Source: Desulfuromonadales bacterium (GTDB lineage Bacteria; Desulfobacterota; Desulfuromonadia; Desulfuromonadales; BM103). Taken from it: a stretch of DNA of 64,000 bases. Of the stretch, positions 1 through 7,701 are shown one piece after another. Numbering within the stretch: position 1 is the first letter of the stretch; the number at the start of each line of letters is the position of its first letter. The notes beneath the pieces were generated by a model, which saw nothing but the letters and a program-made list of their open reading frames with translations, was not told the origin of the DNA and ran no database searches. The DNA is taken from NCBI GenBank assembly GCA_014860225.1, contig JACZKE010000014.1, positions 1-64,000 of the forward strand, written 5' to 3'. Position numbers and translations under genes: made by a program.

Positions 1-1
1 C

Positions 2-223
2 GAGCGGCCGATTACCTGCACCGAAGGCACCAATGTTCTGGTGGGCAACGATCCACGGAAAGTTCTTGAAGCAGCAGACACTATTCTGCATGGTCCGCCA
101 TTGAGCGGCCGGGTGCCTGAAAAGTGGGATGGCAAAGCGGCGGAGCGGATTGTTGAGGTGCTTATCGGTAGCGGCAAACTTGAATACAGGCGATTGAACA
201 ATAGGATCGATCGACTCTGTTGA
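2..223 (+). CDS. wecB: UDP-N-acetylglucosamine 2-epimerase, C-terminal end (5' truncated by window)
   Basis: Only the last 73 residues are present; the reading frame is open to the window edge. They begin ERPITCTEGTNVLVGND, the conserved C-terminal segment of non-hydrolysing UDP-GlcNAc 2-epimerases, where the RP(I/V)T(C/T)xEG(T/S)N motif contacts the UDP sugar. The enzyme interconverts UDP-GlcNAc and UDP-ManNAc for envelope polysaccharides. The tail after the usual family end (LEYRRLNNRIDRLC) is slightly long. The glycan genes at 17-28 kb could use its product but are far away. The call rests on this short conserved segment. Confidence 0.8.
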   Translation, partial: ERPITCTEGTNVLVGNDPRKVLEAADTILHGPPLSGRVPEKWDGKAAERIVEVLIGSGKLEYRRLNNRIDRLC

Positions 224-263
224 TATCCGCTTGTGTGAGTTTGACTTTTCGCTCGTTATTTCA

Positions 264-292
264 TTGGACAAATATACCTGAATTGGTATAAT
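264..292 (+). promoter_or_regulatory. Promoter with embedded operator of the first toxin-antitoxin pair
   Basis: TTGGAC (264-269), a 17-base spacer and TATAAT (287-292) form a good sigma-70 promoter. A perfect 6-6-6 inverted repeat TATACC-N6-GGTATA (273-290) covers the spacer and -10 box, as expected for antitoxin autorepression. AGGAGG at 294-299 then serves the TTG start at 305. Confidence 0.7.
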
Positions 293-304
293 CAGGAGGG
301 TGCG

Positions 305-664
305 TTGCCGAAAACAGCCAAAGATGTCGTTTGGATGGGGGGTTCGCTCAAGGACCTGCGCGGTTTTCCCGACGAAGTGAAGCAAGTGTTCGGAACTGCC
401 AACTATTATGCTCAACTTGGCGGCAAACATCCCCAGGCAACGCCGATGAAGGGTTACAAAGGCGCTGGGGTTGTTGAAATTGTGGAAGACTGCGACGGCG
501 ACACTTATCGCTGCGTATATACTGTTCGATATGCTGACAAAGTTTACGTTCTGCACACATTTCAGAAAAAGTCGAAAAAGGGAATAACTACCCCGCAGGC
601 GGATATCGATGTAGTCAACAGCCGCTTACGGGAAGTCAAGATTCGCGAAGGGATAAAGTCATGA
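305..664 (+). CDS. Type II toxin, phage Gp49-like/HigB family (DUF891)
   Basis: 119 residues starting at TTG 305, which sits five bases after a strong AGGAGG. The sequence (KDLRGFPDEV near the N-terminus, then a central GAGVVEIVEDCDGDTYR and YVLHTFQKKSKKG) matches the RelE-fold Gp49-like toxin family, whose members are usually ribosome-dependent mRNA endonucleases. It overlaps the next gene by four bases (ATGA), the typical toxin-first HigBA order. Toxic activity is inferred from family and context. Confidence 0.85.
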   Translation: MPKTAKDVVWMGGSLKDLRGFPDEVKQVFGTANYYAQLGGKHPQATPMKGYKGAGVVEIVEDCDGDTYRCVYTVRYADKVYVLHTFQKKSKKGITTPQADIDVVNSRLREVKIREGIKS

Positions 665-990
665 CGGTCGAAAAGAATTTCACGCCAAGCAGCGGCAACG
701 TGTTTGCCGATCTGGGATTTGTCCAGTCTGAAGAAATGCGGGCAAAAGCGCAGATTGCCTACCATATTACCCAGATCATCACCCATCGACATTTGACCCA
801 AATGGAGGCGGCTGCTGAACTTGGCCTGACTCAGCCAAAGGTATCCCAAATCATGGCCGGTCGCCATGATGGTTTTTCCCTGGAAAAGCTCATGATGCTC
901 ATGGTGAAGCTTGACCGCGATGTCGAGATTGTCATCAAAAGGAAACCGCGGACCCGCGAGCAAGCTCACCTGAACGTTGTCTACACTTAA
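661..990 (+). CDS. XRE-family antitoxin, HigA-like
   Basis: 109 residues with a helix-turn-helix in the middle (LTQMEAAAELGLTQPKVSQIM, about residues 45-65), the pattern of XRE antitoxins that pair with Gp49-like toxins. Start ATG 661 overlaps the toxin stop, so the two are translationally coupled. It probably neutralises the toxin and represses the shared promoter through the 273-290 palindrome. Confidence 0.85.
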   Translation: MTVEKNFTPSSGNVFADLGFVQSEEMRAKAQIAYHITQIITHRHLTQMEAAAELGLTQPKVSQIMAGRHDGFSLEKLMMLMVKLDRDVEIVIKRKPRTREQAHLNVVYT

Positions 991-1060
991 TTCGTGGCGG
1001 GCAGGCGTACACCAGTAGGATCAGCGGTGCCAGGGACAGATCCGGATTTCTTAATCCTGT

Positions 1061-1150
1061 GACCTTTAAACCAGTGCCAAAAACAACAGCACTGAAGATT
1101 GTCGTCATCACATCAGAATATTAACACGGGGGCCGATTACACAGGCCCCC
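1061..1150. repeat. Dispersed repeat ending in a GGGGGCC hairpin (copy 1)
   Basis: About 90 bases closely match 10338-10436: both carry ACCTTTAAACCAG, then AACAACAGCACTGAAGATTG and finish with GGGGGCC-N9-GGCCCCC (here 1128-1150). The second copy has a run of six T after the hairpin and looks like a terminator; this copy does not. No coding potential. Confidence 0.6.
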
Positions 1151-1230
1151 TTGGTCTCGTTACAGAAGAGCACCCCGTTACTCCCCTGAATTCAGATAAT
1201 TGACATCACAGAAAACTACGAGCACGACAT

Positions 1231-1326
1231 GCTCCATGCCATGGCCGTCGTTTTCTTTGCTTACTTTCTTTTCGGCGGGATAAAAAGAAAGTGAGGCGGG
1301 TGCAGGGCGCAGCGCCTGCGGTTCTG
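1231..1326. repeat. Dispersed repeat, inverted relative to the copy at 60142-60234
   Basis: The stretch with CGGCGGGATAAAAAGAAAGT and GGGTGCAGGGCGCAGCGCCT reappears almost exactly in reverse complement at 60142-60234. It is non-coding and may be a degraded palindromic mobile sequence. Confidence 0.65.
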
Positions 1327-1471
1327 CTTTTAGTTTTGAAGCCGACTTGAGGCTGGAGGAGCGGGACGTAGTAGTTGGTATTTTGACATTCCTGCGTTCT
1401 GAATGGATGTCGGATCGAACAAGCGGGCAAGTCTGCCGTGGGCTCTTTGAAAAAGGTTAACCATTTAATCC

Positions 1472-1968
1472 ATGATCCGTCACCGCCCCTTCATTCTCGG
1501 CACCCTTGCCGGCCTGCTCCTCTGAAGATCCGTGACTTGTGAAGGACCGTGACTGGTGACTGGTGAAAATCAGTGACTTGTAAAAACTAAGATCGATGTC
1601 TGGTTTTAACCTGGTCACCAGTCACGAGTCACCAGTCACAGCTATCCATCGACACTCGCACCGACGCCCAGCTCACCCTCGCCTACTGCCGCGAAAACAA
1701 CCTGCACACCCTGCTGGTCGTCACCTCCCCTTACCATAGCCGCCGCGCCCAGTTCGTCTTCAACGACATCCTCGCCGGCAGCGGCATCACCGCCACGGTC
1801 ATCTCCTCCGGTGACTACGGCCGGCTACTCACACCAAACGAAGACTGGTGGCGTGACCGTACCACCCTGGAGACGGTCTGGTTGGAGTTCGGGAAGATAC
1901 TTTTCTGGGAGCTGACGCCGTTTATGGAATGGCCGGAGAGCATTCCAGAAAAACCGAACCTTGAATAG
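1472..1968 (+). pseudogene. YdcF/SanA-family (DUF218) gene broken by internal replacement
   Basis: The 3' part (1648-1968, ending TAG) encodes TLLVVTSPYHSRRAQFVF and a WWRDRTTLE region, typical of the C-terminal half of DUF218 proteins. A possible start lies at 1472, encoding MIRHRPFILGTLAGLLL before a stop at 1523-1525, which resembles the membrane anchor of the same family. Between them lie about 120 bases of direct and inverted GTGACTGG repeats instead of the expected coding sequence. So the gene seems to have lost its middle to a repeat insertion or deletion. That the N-terminal piece belongs to the same gene is inferred. Confidence 0.65.
1549..1639. repeat. Inverted repeat of GTGACTGGTGAC units
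   Basis: 1549-1566 reads GTGACTGGTGACTGGTGA. Two copies of TCACCAGTCAC (1615-1625, 1629-1639) face it, giving a fold-back structure with a roughly 50-base loop. It fills the gap in the broken DUF218 gene. A related TTGACTG tandem with a facing GTCACG lies at 60094-60123. Confidence 0.65.
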
Positions 1969-2024
1969 GACGCTGATCACATCTGATGAACGCTGATCAA
2001 GCCAAATCAAAACCTTTTATTTAG

Positions 2025-2210
2025 CCGCCCTCCTCCGCCAAGGCTACGGCGGACAGGCTGATCAAGATCTATGAAAATCTGCACAGTCAAAAGCTATTCA
2101 CCACTGAGACACTGAGAGCGCTGAGAAGAGCAAAATCCTTATGGTTTTAAACCCAATCTTTATCGGTTTTCTCTGTGTTCACAGTGGCTCAGTGGTTCCA
2201 GGCTTGTGAA
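2025..2210. repeat. Composite dispersed repeat (GCCAAGGCTACGGCGGAC and CACTGAGACACTGAG modules)
   Basis: Contains CGCCAAGGCTACGGCGGACA, then GATCAAGATCTATGAAAATC, then ACCACTGAGACACTGAGAGC. The same modules occur in the opposite orientation at 53560-53765 and in the same orientation at 60430-60560. It is non-coding; the translated signature RQGYGGQ seen at 53470 is one reading of the first module. Confidence 0.65.
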
Positions 2211-2280
2211 TCTTAAAGCACTGATTTCAAGTAAGCGATCGGCTGCTTCCGAAATAAGTGCTGACCAAGTTCAACTTTTT

Positions 2281-2301
2281 GTGTTATGTTTTACATAACA
2301 C
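2281..2301. promoter_or_regulatory. Operator palindrome of higBA
   Basis: GTGTTATGT-TTT-ACATAACAC, a perfect nine-base inverted repeat 21 bases before the higB start, is the likely HigA binding site. Confidence 0.6.
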
Positions 2302-2322
2302 ATAACTTGAGGGGTGGTAAAT

Positions 2323-2601
2323 ATGATCCGCAGCTTTCGCGACAAGGATAGTGAGGGTCTTTACCTTGGCCGTCGGGTCCGTCAATTCGAGGGTTTTACA
2401 GCTCAGGCGGAACGTCGCCTCCAAACTCTTGACAGCGCAACGTGCCTTGAAGACCTGGCTGGGCTACCAAGCAATCGCCTCGAGGCACTGGGTGGTGACC
2501 GGAAGGGGCAATACAGCATTCGGATCAACAAGCAATGGCGGATCTGCTTCGAGTGGCGTGATGACGGCCCTTACAACGTGGAAATCGTTGACTATCATTG
2601 A
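2323..2601 (+). CDS. higB: HigB toxin, RelE superfamily
   Basis: 92 residues from ATG 2323, chosen over GTG 2314 because GAGGGG at 2310-2315 lies about eight bases upstream of it and MIRSFRDK is the usual HigB start. Family marks include LPSNRLEALGGDRKGQYSIRI and the C-terminal WRICFEW and VEIVDYH. HigB toxins cleave translated mRNA at the ribosome. Toxin-first order with higA 40 bases downstream. Confidence 0.9.
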   Translation: MIRSFRDKDSEGLYLGRRVRQFEGFTAQAERRLQTLDSATCLEDLAGLPSNRLEALGGDRKGQYSIRINKQWRICFEWRDDGPYNVEIVDYH

Positions 2602-2641
2602 ATGCAGGCTGAAAGCTGTGAATTATGAAAGGATTTATCTT

Positions 2642-2947
2642 ATGACCAACAACATGCGACCGATCCATCCTGGCGAGATTCTCCGGGAAGAAATGGAAGA
2701 ATTGAACCTTTCCGCCCGCCAACTGGCAACTGCTCTCCATGTGCCGACTAACCGGGTGACAGGCATCCTCAATGAACAGCGTGCCATCACTGCGGATACC
2801 GCTTTGCGCCTGGCCCGGTACTTCTGCACGACTCCGGAGTTCTGGATGAACCTTCAAGCTGCCTATGAGCTTCGCCGCGCTCGTTTCGATCACGGAGAAA
2901 AAATCAGCAAAGAAGTTCATCCGCATGCGGCTGTTGGCAACAAATAG
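2642..2947 (+). CDS. higA: HigA antitoxin, XRE family
   Basis: 101 residues from ATG 2642, in a frame that is open much further upstream inside higB. I chose this start because MRPIHPGEILREEMEELNLS is the standard HigA N-terminus and because the upstream part is antisense-like filler. The helix-turn-helix (ARQLATALHVPTNRVTGILN) and the LARYFCTTPEFWMNLQ segment are diagnostic. It should neutralise HigB and repress through the 2281-2301 palindrome. Confidence 0.9.
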   Translation: MTNNMRPIHPGEILREEMEELNLSARQLATALHVPTNRVTGILNEQRAITADTALRLARYFCTTPEFWMNLQAAYELRRARFDHGEKISKEVHPHAAVGNK

Positions 2948-2990
2948 AATTGTCCGGTTTCGTAGCAAATGAACTGTCCATATTCTCTGA

Positions 2991-3037
2991 TTGACAGCAA
3001 TCCGTACGAAACGTACAATTTGTACAACAAAGTACGG
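2991..3037 (+). promoter_or_regulatory. Promoter and nested operator of the Phd/RelE pair
   Basis: TTGACA (2991-2996), 17 bases, TACAAT (3014-3019). The -10 lies inside the palindrome GTAC-AATTT-GTAC (3013-3025), itself flanked by CCGTAC (3002-3007) and GTACGG (3032-3037). GGAGG at 3036-3040 then serves ATG 3049. Confidence 0.75.
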
Positions 3038-3048
3038 AGGATAATGCC

Positions 3049-3300
3049 ATGATTAAAATTGGTGTTTCAGAGGCACGAGATCATTTGAGCGAAGTCGTTG
3101 ACCGAGTACGTTATACCCATGAACACGTTATCTTGACAAAACGTGGAAAGGAAGTCGGGGCCATTGTCTCCATTGAAGATTTGAAGTTGCTGGAAGTATT
3201 TGAAGACCAGTTAGATATTGACATGGCCCGTAAAGCTTTAGCTGAAGCAGGCGAGGAGCGCATCCCTTATCAACGCCTGAGAGAAAAACTAGGGCTGTAA
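3049..3300 (+). CDS. Phd/YefM-family antitoxin
   Basis: 83 residues. The N-terminal half (GVSEARDHLSEVVDRV, then HVILTKRGKEVGAIVS) is the Phd/YefM DNA-binding fold; the C-terminal tail would wrap the toxin. It is the first gene of a two-gene unit, with three bases before the toxin start. Nested palindromes in its promoter fit autorepression. Confidence 0.88.
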   Translation: MIKIGVSEARDHLSEVVDRVRYTHEHVILTKRGKEVGAIVSIEDLKLLEVFEDQLDIDMARKALAEAGEERIPYQRLREKLGL

Positions 3301-3303
3301 TTC

Positions 3304-3585
3304 ATGTCATATGCAATTGAATTAACTTCTGCTGCTGAAAAAACACTGTTGAAGTTGGCCAAGAAAGACCGTGCATTAATGGTCAGGATTGACCGTGCCC
3401 TTCTTGCACTTACAGAAGACCCGACTCCGGCAAGCAGCAAACTTCTGTTAGGTGAAGTCTCCAACCTTTATCGATTGCGTGTTGGAGATTATAGGATCAT
3501 CTATCAGGTTGATGGAGACAAGCTTGTGGTTCTTGTCGTCCACGTCGGGCATCGAAAAGATGTTTATCGTCATCTGAAGCGTTAG
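3304..3585 (+). CDS. RelE/ParE-superfamily toxin
   Basis: 93 residues with the RelE-type core: TSAAEKTLLKLAKKD at the N-terminus, LYRLRVGDYRIIYQVDGD in the middle and VHVGHRKDVYR at the end. The Arg, Tyr and His-Arg pattern matches mRNA-cleaving RelE rather than the gyrase-poisoning ParE, but this is inferred. Follows its antitoxin with three bases between. Confidence 0.88.
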   Translation: MSYAIELTSAAEKTLLKLAKKDRALMVRIDRALLALTEDPTPASSKLLLGEVSNLYRLRVGDYRIIYQVDGDKLVVLVVHVGHRKDVYRHLKR

Positions 3586-3662
3586 CGTTTGGGGGTGGGA
3601 CATTGTTGATATTTTGAGATTTTCGCGTTCTGAATGGATGTTGGCTGTCAGCTGAGAATCGA

Positions 3663-3704
3663 AACCTTAGAACCGGCGGGTCGCGTCCCGCCGGTTCTAA
3701 GGTT
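3663..3704. terminator. Bidirectional hairpin terminator (GGCGGGTCGCGTCCCGCC type)
   Basis: An 18-base perfect stem (3663-3680 with 3687-3704) around loop TCGCGT, followed by TTTTG, lies between the converging RelE toxin and permease genes. The core GGCGGGTCGCGTCCCGCC also occurs at 10093-10112, 10644-10662 and, with one change, near 60365, so this is a repeated element acting as a terminator. Confidence 0.75.
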
Positions 3705-3741
3705 TTGATTGCCAGTGATACCTAAATTCAAAACCCCCAAA

Positions 3742-4818
3742 TTATTGGTGACACCCACAATCAGACCGTTCCGCTTTCCTTCGTGGCAGATAATTCCGTA
3801 CCAGCAGTGCTACCAGAACAATTGATGATAACAGGTAAACTCCGGAATCTGCCGAGTCGCCGATCTGATCCATCCAGCCGGTGATGTCTATTGACAGCCA
3901 CGAGTAAAAACGGTTGACGCCCCAGCCGATGACAAGCGAGGAAACGGCAATGGCTAAGACGTAGACAGTGACCGCGGCCTTGCCAAGCTGCCTGGCAACC
4001 ACAGTCATGGTGGCTGCATTGGTTGCAGGTCCGGCAAGCAGGAAGACCAGCGCCGCACCTGGCGAAAGACCTTTCAGAACCAACGCCGCTGCAACGGGCG
4101 TGGACGCGCTCGCGCAGATGTATAAAGGGATACCGATAACCAGCATAATCAACAGTGAGCTGTATTCCCCGCCCAGGTAACGCTCGACAAAATCTATGGG
4201 CACAAAATAGGAGATTATTCCGGCGATCAGGATCCCCAGCATCAGCCAGCCGCCGATGTCTTTCAACAGGTCGGTAAAAGCATAAACCAGCCCATCCTTC
4301 AATCGCTGAAAGACGGGTTTCACTGGTGCTGTTTGCGTGTCCATGTCCAGGGTGTCTGAGCAACCACAATCCGCTTGGATTTCGGTGGGCCGGAGGGGAG
4401 GACTCTCCGGCAAAAAGTTGATCAGGGTGCCGGTCACCATGGCGGTGAGAAAAGCAGCCAGGGGCCGGATGACCGTCATAAAGGGATCGAGAAGTGCCCA
4501 GGTGATGGCGATCGAATCAACGCCCGTTTCAGGGACTGAAACCAGGAACGAAGCTGTCGCGCCTTTGCTCGCTCCTTGTTTGCGCAAGCCGATGGCTACC
4601 GGAATGACGCCACAGGAGCAAAGCGGCAGGGGGATGCCGAACAATGAGGCCTTGAAAACAGAGCTGAAGCCGCTTCCGCCAAGGTGTCTGACAATCATTT
4701 TTTCAGGGATCAGCGCTTTGAGCACACCCGCAGCGAAGAAGCCAAAAAGCACATATGGCGCGGCTTCATTGAAGATGTTCCAGCACTCAACCATGATTCC
4801 GGTTAATGCGTTAAGCAT
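3742..4818 (-). CDS. SO_0444-family Cu/Zn efflux permease (ArsP/DUF318-like)
   Basis: 358 residues, two halves of four to five membrane helices each. The first half has PLPLCSCGVIPVA (Cys-Ser-Cys near 67-69) and a matching APYVLFGFF start; the second has YICASASTPVAAALVLKG. A cytoplasmic linker with DCGC (about 150-153) and a C-terminal SDCGCHQ add thiols that could bind soft metals. These marks fit the SO_0444 transporters that export copper or zinc. It stands alone, opposite to the toxin pair upstream. The exact metal cannot be read from sequence. Confidence 0.8.
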   Translation of the reverse strand: MLNALTGIMVECWNIFNEAAPYVLFGFFAAGVLKALIPEKMIVRHLGGSGFSSVFKASLFGIPLPLCSCGVIPVAIGLRKQGASKGATASFLVSVPETGVDSIAITWALLDPFMTVIRPLAAFLTAMVTGTLINFLPESPPLRPTEIQADCGCSDTLDMDTQTAPVKPVFQRLKDGLVYAFTDLLKDIGGWLMLGILIAGIISYFVPIDFVERYLGGEYSSLLIMLVIGIPLYICASASTPVAAALVLKGLSPGAALVFLLAGPATNAATMTVVARQLGKAAVTVYVLAIAVSSLVIGWGVNRFYSWLSIDITGWMDQIGDSADSGVYLLSSIVLVALLVRNYLPRRKAERSDCGCHQ

Positions 4819-4934
4819 AAGAATCTCTATCCAGTAAAGTTGTGTCCAGGTGCGTCCTACCTCTTTTGCAAATGTTTAATAATTCCATTATACAGTCATG
4901 CGTTAGTTGACACATCAACGTCTTTGCACAGTCA

Positions 4935-5993
4935 TCAAACAGTATCTTTTTTGGGAAACGTCACGAGATGCCGCACATCGGACCTGATGCCGATATATTC
5001 TCCCGGCTTATGGTCGCAGTGGCTCGGTACCAGTGCCTGCACCAGGTCGCCGCTGACCAGGCGCAGGGTGTAGAGGACGTTGGCACCACGGAAATTGCGG
5101 CGCACGACTTCGGCCTTGATCTCACTGGTGTCGTCATGGACCACATCCTCGGGACGGATCAGCACATCCACTGCACCGCGGGGTTCCGCGGTCGCACAGA
5201 AGACCCCGCTGAGCATGCCCAGCCCGGTCTCAATCGTCTCTGAATCATGGGCGATTCCCGGCAGCAGCATCCCCTCACCGACGAACGCAGCCACGCAGCG
5301 ATCAGCCGGGCAATGGTAAAGCGCGTGGGCGTCGTCCCACTGCAGCATCGCACCATTGTCCATCACCCCGATCCGATCGGCCACCGCGAACGCTTCGTGC
5401 TGGTTGTGAGTCACGAACAGGGCAGTCGCGCCATAGGCCTTGAGGATATCGCGCACTTCGCATGAGAGCCGCTCGCGCAGGGTGACATCGAGGTTGGAAA
5501 AGGGTTCGTCCATCAGCAGAAGATCAGGTTTGGGCGCCAGCGCCCGGGCCAGGGCAACCCGCTGCTGCTGCCCACCTGAGATCTCATGAGGGTACTTGGC
5601 GTGAGCGTTGTCGAGGCCGACCAGCTTGAGCATCTCGGTGACCCGTATGATGCGCTCGCTGCGCTCGAGGCCGCGCAGACCAAAGGCAACGTTGTCGAAC
5701 AGGGTCAGGTGGGGGAACAGGGCGTAATCCTGGAAGACCATGCCGATTGCCCGCTTCGCCGGGGGCAGCGTCTCGTTCTGGCGGCTGACCACCTTGCCGT
5801 TCAAAACGATCGTGCCGCGCAGCAGCGGTTCGAAGCCGGCGATGGTGCGCAGCACAGTGGTTTTGCCGCAGCCGCTGGCACCGAGCAGACAGCCGATCTC
5901 GCCTTTCTCCAGACGCAGCGACAGGTTCTTGACCACCCAGTGCTGACCGTAAGCCTGGGAGATATCCTTTAATTCCAGAACTGTTTGATCCAT
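4935..5993 (-). CDS. fbpC: Iron(III) ABC transporter ATP-binding protein
   Basis: About 352 residues from ATG 5993; a GTG at 6017 is in frame but GAGGAAGCT sits just before 5993. Walker A GASGCGKT (residues 38-45), Q-loop VFQDYALFPH, signature ISGGQQQR (about 138-145), Walker B LLLMDEP and switch His in THNQHE are all present, followed by a TOBE-like C-terminal domain. It powers FbpB using iron delivered by FbpA. The start is 13 bases after the fbpB stop, so the genes form an operon. Confidence 0.9.
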   Translation of the reverse strand: MDQTVLELKDISQAYGQHWVVKNLSLRLEKGEIGCLLGASGCGKTTVLRTIAGFEPLLRGTIVLNGKVVSRQNETLPPAKRAIGMVFQDYALFPHLTLFDNVAFGLRGLERSERIIRVTEMLKLVGLDNAHAKYPHEISGGQQQRVALARALAPKPDLLLMDEPFSNLDVTLRERLSCEVRDILKAYGATALFVTHNQHEAFAVADRIGVMDNGAMLQWDDAHALYHCPADRCVAAFVGEGMLLPGIAHDSETIETGLGMLSGVFCATAEPRGAVDVLIRPEDVVHDDTSEIKAEVVRRNFRGANVLYTLRLVSGDLVQALVPSHCDHKPGEYIGIRSDVRHLVTFPKKDTV

Positions 5994-6006
5994 AGCTTCC
6001 TCGTAT

Positions 6007-7674
6007 TTAAACGTCACTCTTGCGCATCAGGGCAATGATCGGCACCAGCCCGCAGAGCAGCAGGGTCAATGCCGGCAGGGCCGCCCGTTGCCACTCCCCT
6101 TCAGAGGTGAGTTCGTAGATCTTGACCGCCAGGGTGTCCCAGCCGAACGGCCTGGTCATCAGGGTTATCGGCATCTCTTTCATGACATCGACAGACACCA
6201 GGGTGAAAGCGGTCAGCAGACCGTTGCGCAGCATCGGCAGATGGATGCGTGACAGCAGGTGCACGCCACGGTAGCCAGCCAGGCGGGCAGCCTCGTCGAT
6301 GCTCGGGGTGACACGATGCATGGCGCCGTCAACCGCCTGAAAACCAGCGGCCATGAACCGCACCAGATAGGCCAGCAACATGATCACAAGGGTCCCCTGC
6401 AGCAATTGACCGGTCTCGATGCTGAACAGGCTGCGGCTGAGATCAATGATGGTGTTGTCGAGCGCCGCCACCGGGATAAAGATGCCGACCGCCAGCACCG
6501 TGCCGGGCAACGCGTAGCCGAGGTTGGCGATGCGCACCAGGGCCCGGGTCAGCGGATCGGGGTGGCGGCGGGAGGTATAAGCGAGCAGCAGCGCACAGCA
6601 GCAGACCAGCAGCGCGGCGCTCAGGCCGAGCAGCAGGGAATGACCAAGCAGACCGACGTAGCGCGACGTAAACTCCTGCTGGAAGACCTCCACGCTCCAG
6701 CGCAGCAGCTGCAGCAGCGGCAGCAAAAACGCTACGCCCAGCACCGCGAAGGCATAACCGCTGGCACACCAGCGTCGCCAGCCGACAAGGGAGATCCGTT
6801 CGCCGGCAGCGCTCTGCCGTCCTTCGGTGAAGCGCATGCGCGAGCGCATGCGCTGTTCGGCAACAAGCAGCACGAACACCAGCAGCACCAGGCAGGAAGC
6901 CAGTTGGGCGGCGGCCGTCAAGGAGAAGAAGCCGAACCAGGCCTTATATATGGCGGTGGTGAAGGTGTCGTAGTTAAAGATAGAAACTGCGCCGAAGTCG
7001 GCCAGTGATTCCATGATCACCAACAGCGTGCCGCCGGCGATCCATGGCCTGGCCATCGGCAACACTATCTGGAAGAAGGCGCGCCAGGGGCCGCAGCCGA
7101 GCGATTCTGCGGCTTCGAGCATGCGCTTGCCCTGGGTAAGGAAGGCGTTGCGGCTGAGCAGGTAGACATAGGGATAGAGCACCAGCGTCAGGACCGTCAC
7201 GACCCCGCCGGTTGAACGGACATCCGGGAACCAGAGGTCGCTGCCAAACCAGTCGCGCAGCTGGCTCTGCACCGGCCCGGCGTAATCGAACAGACCGAGG
7301 CTGACGAATGCCAGCACATAGGCGGGCATGGCGAGCGGCAGCAACAGCGCCCAGGAGAATATCGACCGGCCGGGGAATTCGCAGATCGCGGTCAGCCAGG
7401 CAAGGCTGACGCCCAGCAGAATGGTGCCGAAGGAGACGCCGACGATCAGCCAGAAGGTGTTGCGCAGCAGCTCGCCGAGCATAGTTTCGCTTAAGTGCCG
7501 CCAGATCTCCGGGGCCGGCTGCAGCCAGGAGACCATCACCACCGCCAGCGGAATGATCACCAGGACAGCGACCACCAGAGTGGTGACCCGCCAGCCATCG
7601 TAGAATTGTCTGCGTAAAAACGCCGGGACAGCGCTCCTTTCGGGCGCTGCCCCGTTCGCTTCTTGTCTGGGCAC
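6007..7674 (-). CDS. fbpB: Iron(III) ABC transporter permease, two fused domains
   Basis: 555 residues from GTG 7674. Roughly twelve membrane helices form two homologous permease halves, with an EAA-type loop in each (EAAESLGCGPWRAFFQIVLP and EAARLAGYRGVHLLSRIHLP). This is the duplicated layout of FbpB/SfuB/HitB iron permeases. Middle gene of fbpABC. Confidence 0.9.
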   Translation of the reverse strand: MPRQEANGAAPERSAVPAFLRRQFYDGWRVTTLVVAVLVIIPLAVVMVSWLQPAPEIWRHLSETMLGELLRNTFWLIVGVSFGTILLGVSLAWLTAICEFPGRSIFSWALLLPLAMPAYVLAFVSLGLFDYAGPVQSQLRDWFGSDLWFPDVRSTGGVVTVLTLVLYPYVYLLSRNAFLTQGKRMLEAAESLGCGPWRAFFQIVLPMARPWIAGGTLLVIMESLADFGAVSIFNYDTFTTAIYKAWFGFFSLTAAAQLASCLVLLVFVLLVAEQRMRSRMRFTEGRQSAAGERISLVGWRRWCASGYAFAVLGVAFLLPLLQLLRWSVEVFQQEFTSRYVGLLGHSLLLGLSAALLVCCCALLLAYTSRRHPDPLTRALVRIANLGYALPGTVLAVGIFIPVAALDNTIIDLSRSLFSIETGQLLQGTLVIMLLAYLVRFMAAGFQAVDGAMHRVTPSIDEAARLAGYRGVHLLSRIHLPMLRNGLLTAFTLVSVDVMKEMPITLMTRPFGWDTLAVKIYELTSEGEWQRAALPALTLLLCGLVPIIALMRKSDV

Positions 7675-7701
7675 AGGCGAGCCTTTGGACAGAGGTTAAG
7701 T

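Noticed and set aside
6259-7008. 249-residue frame opposite fbpB
   Set aside because: Antisense shadow of a GC-rich permease gene, rich in Gln/Arg/Gly with no domain.
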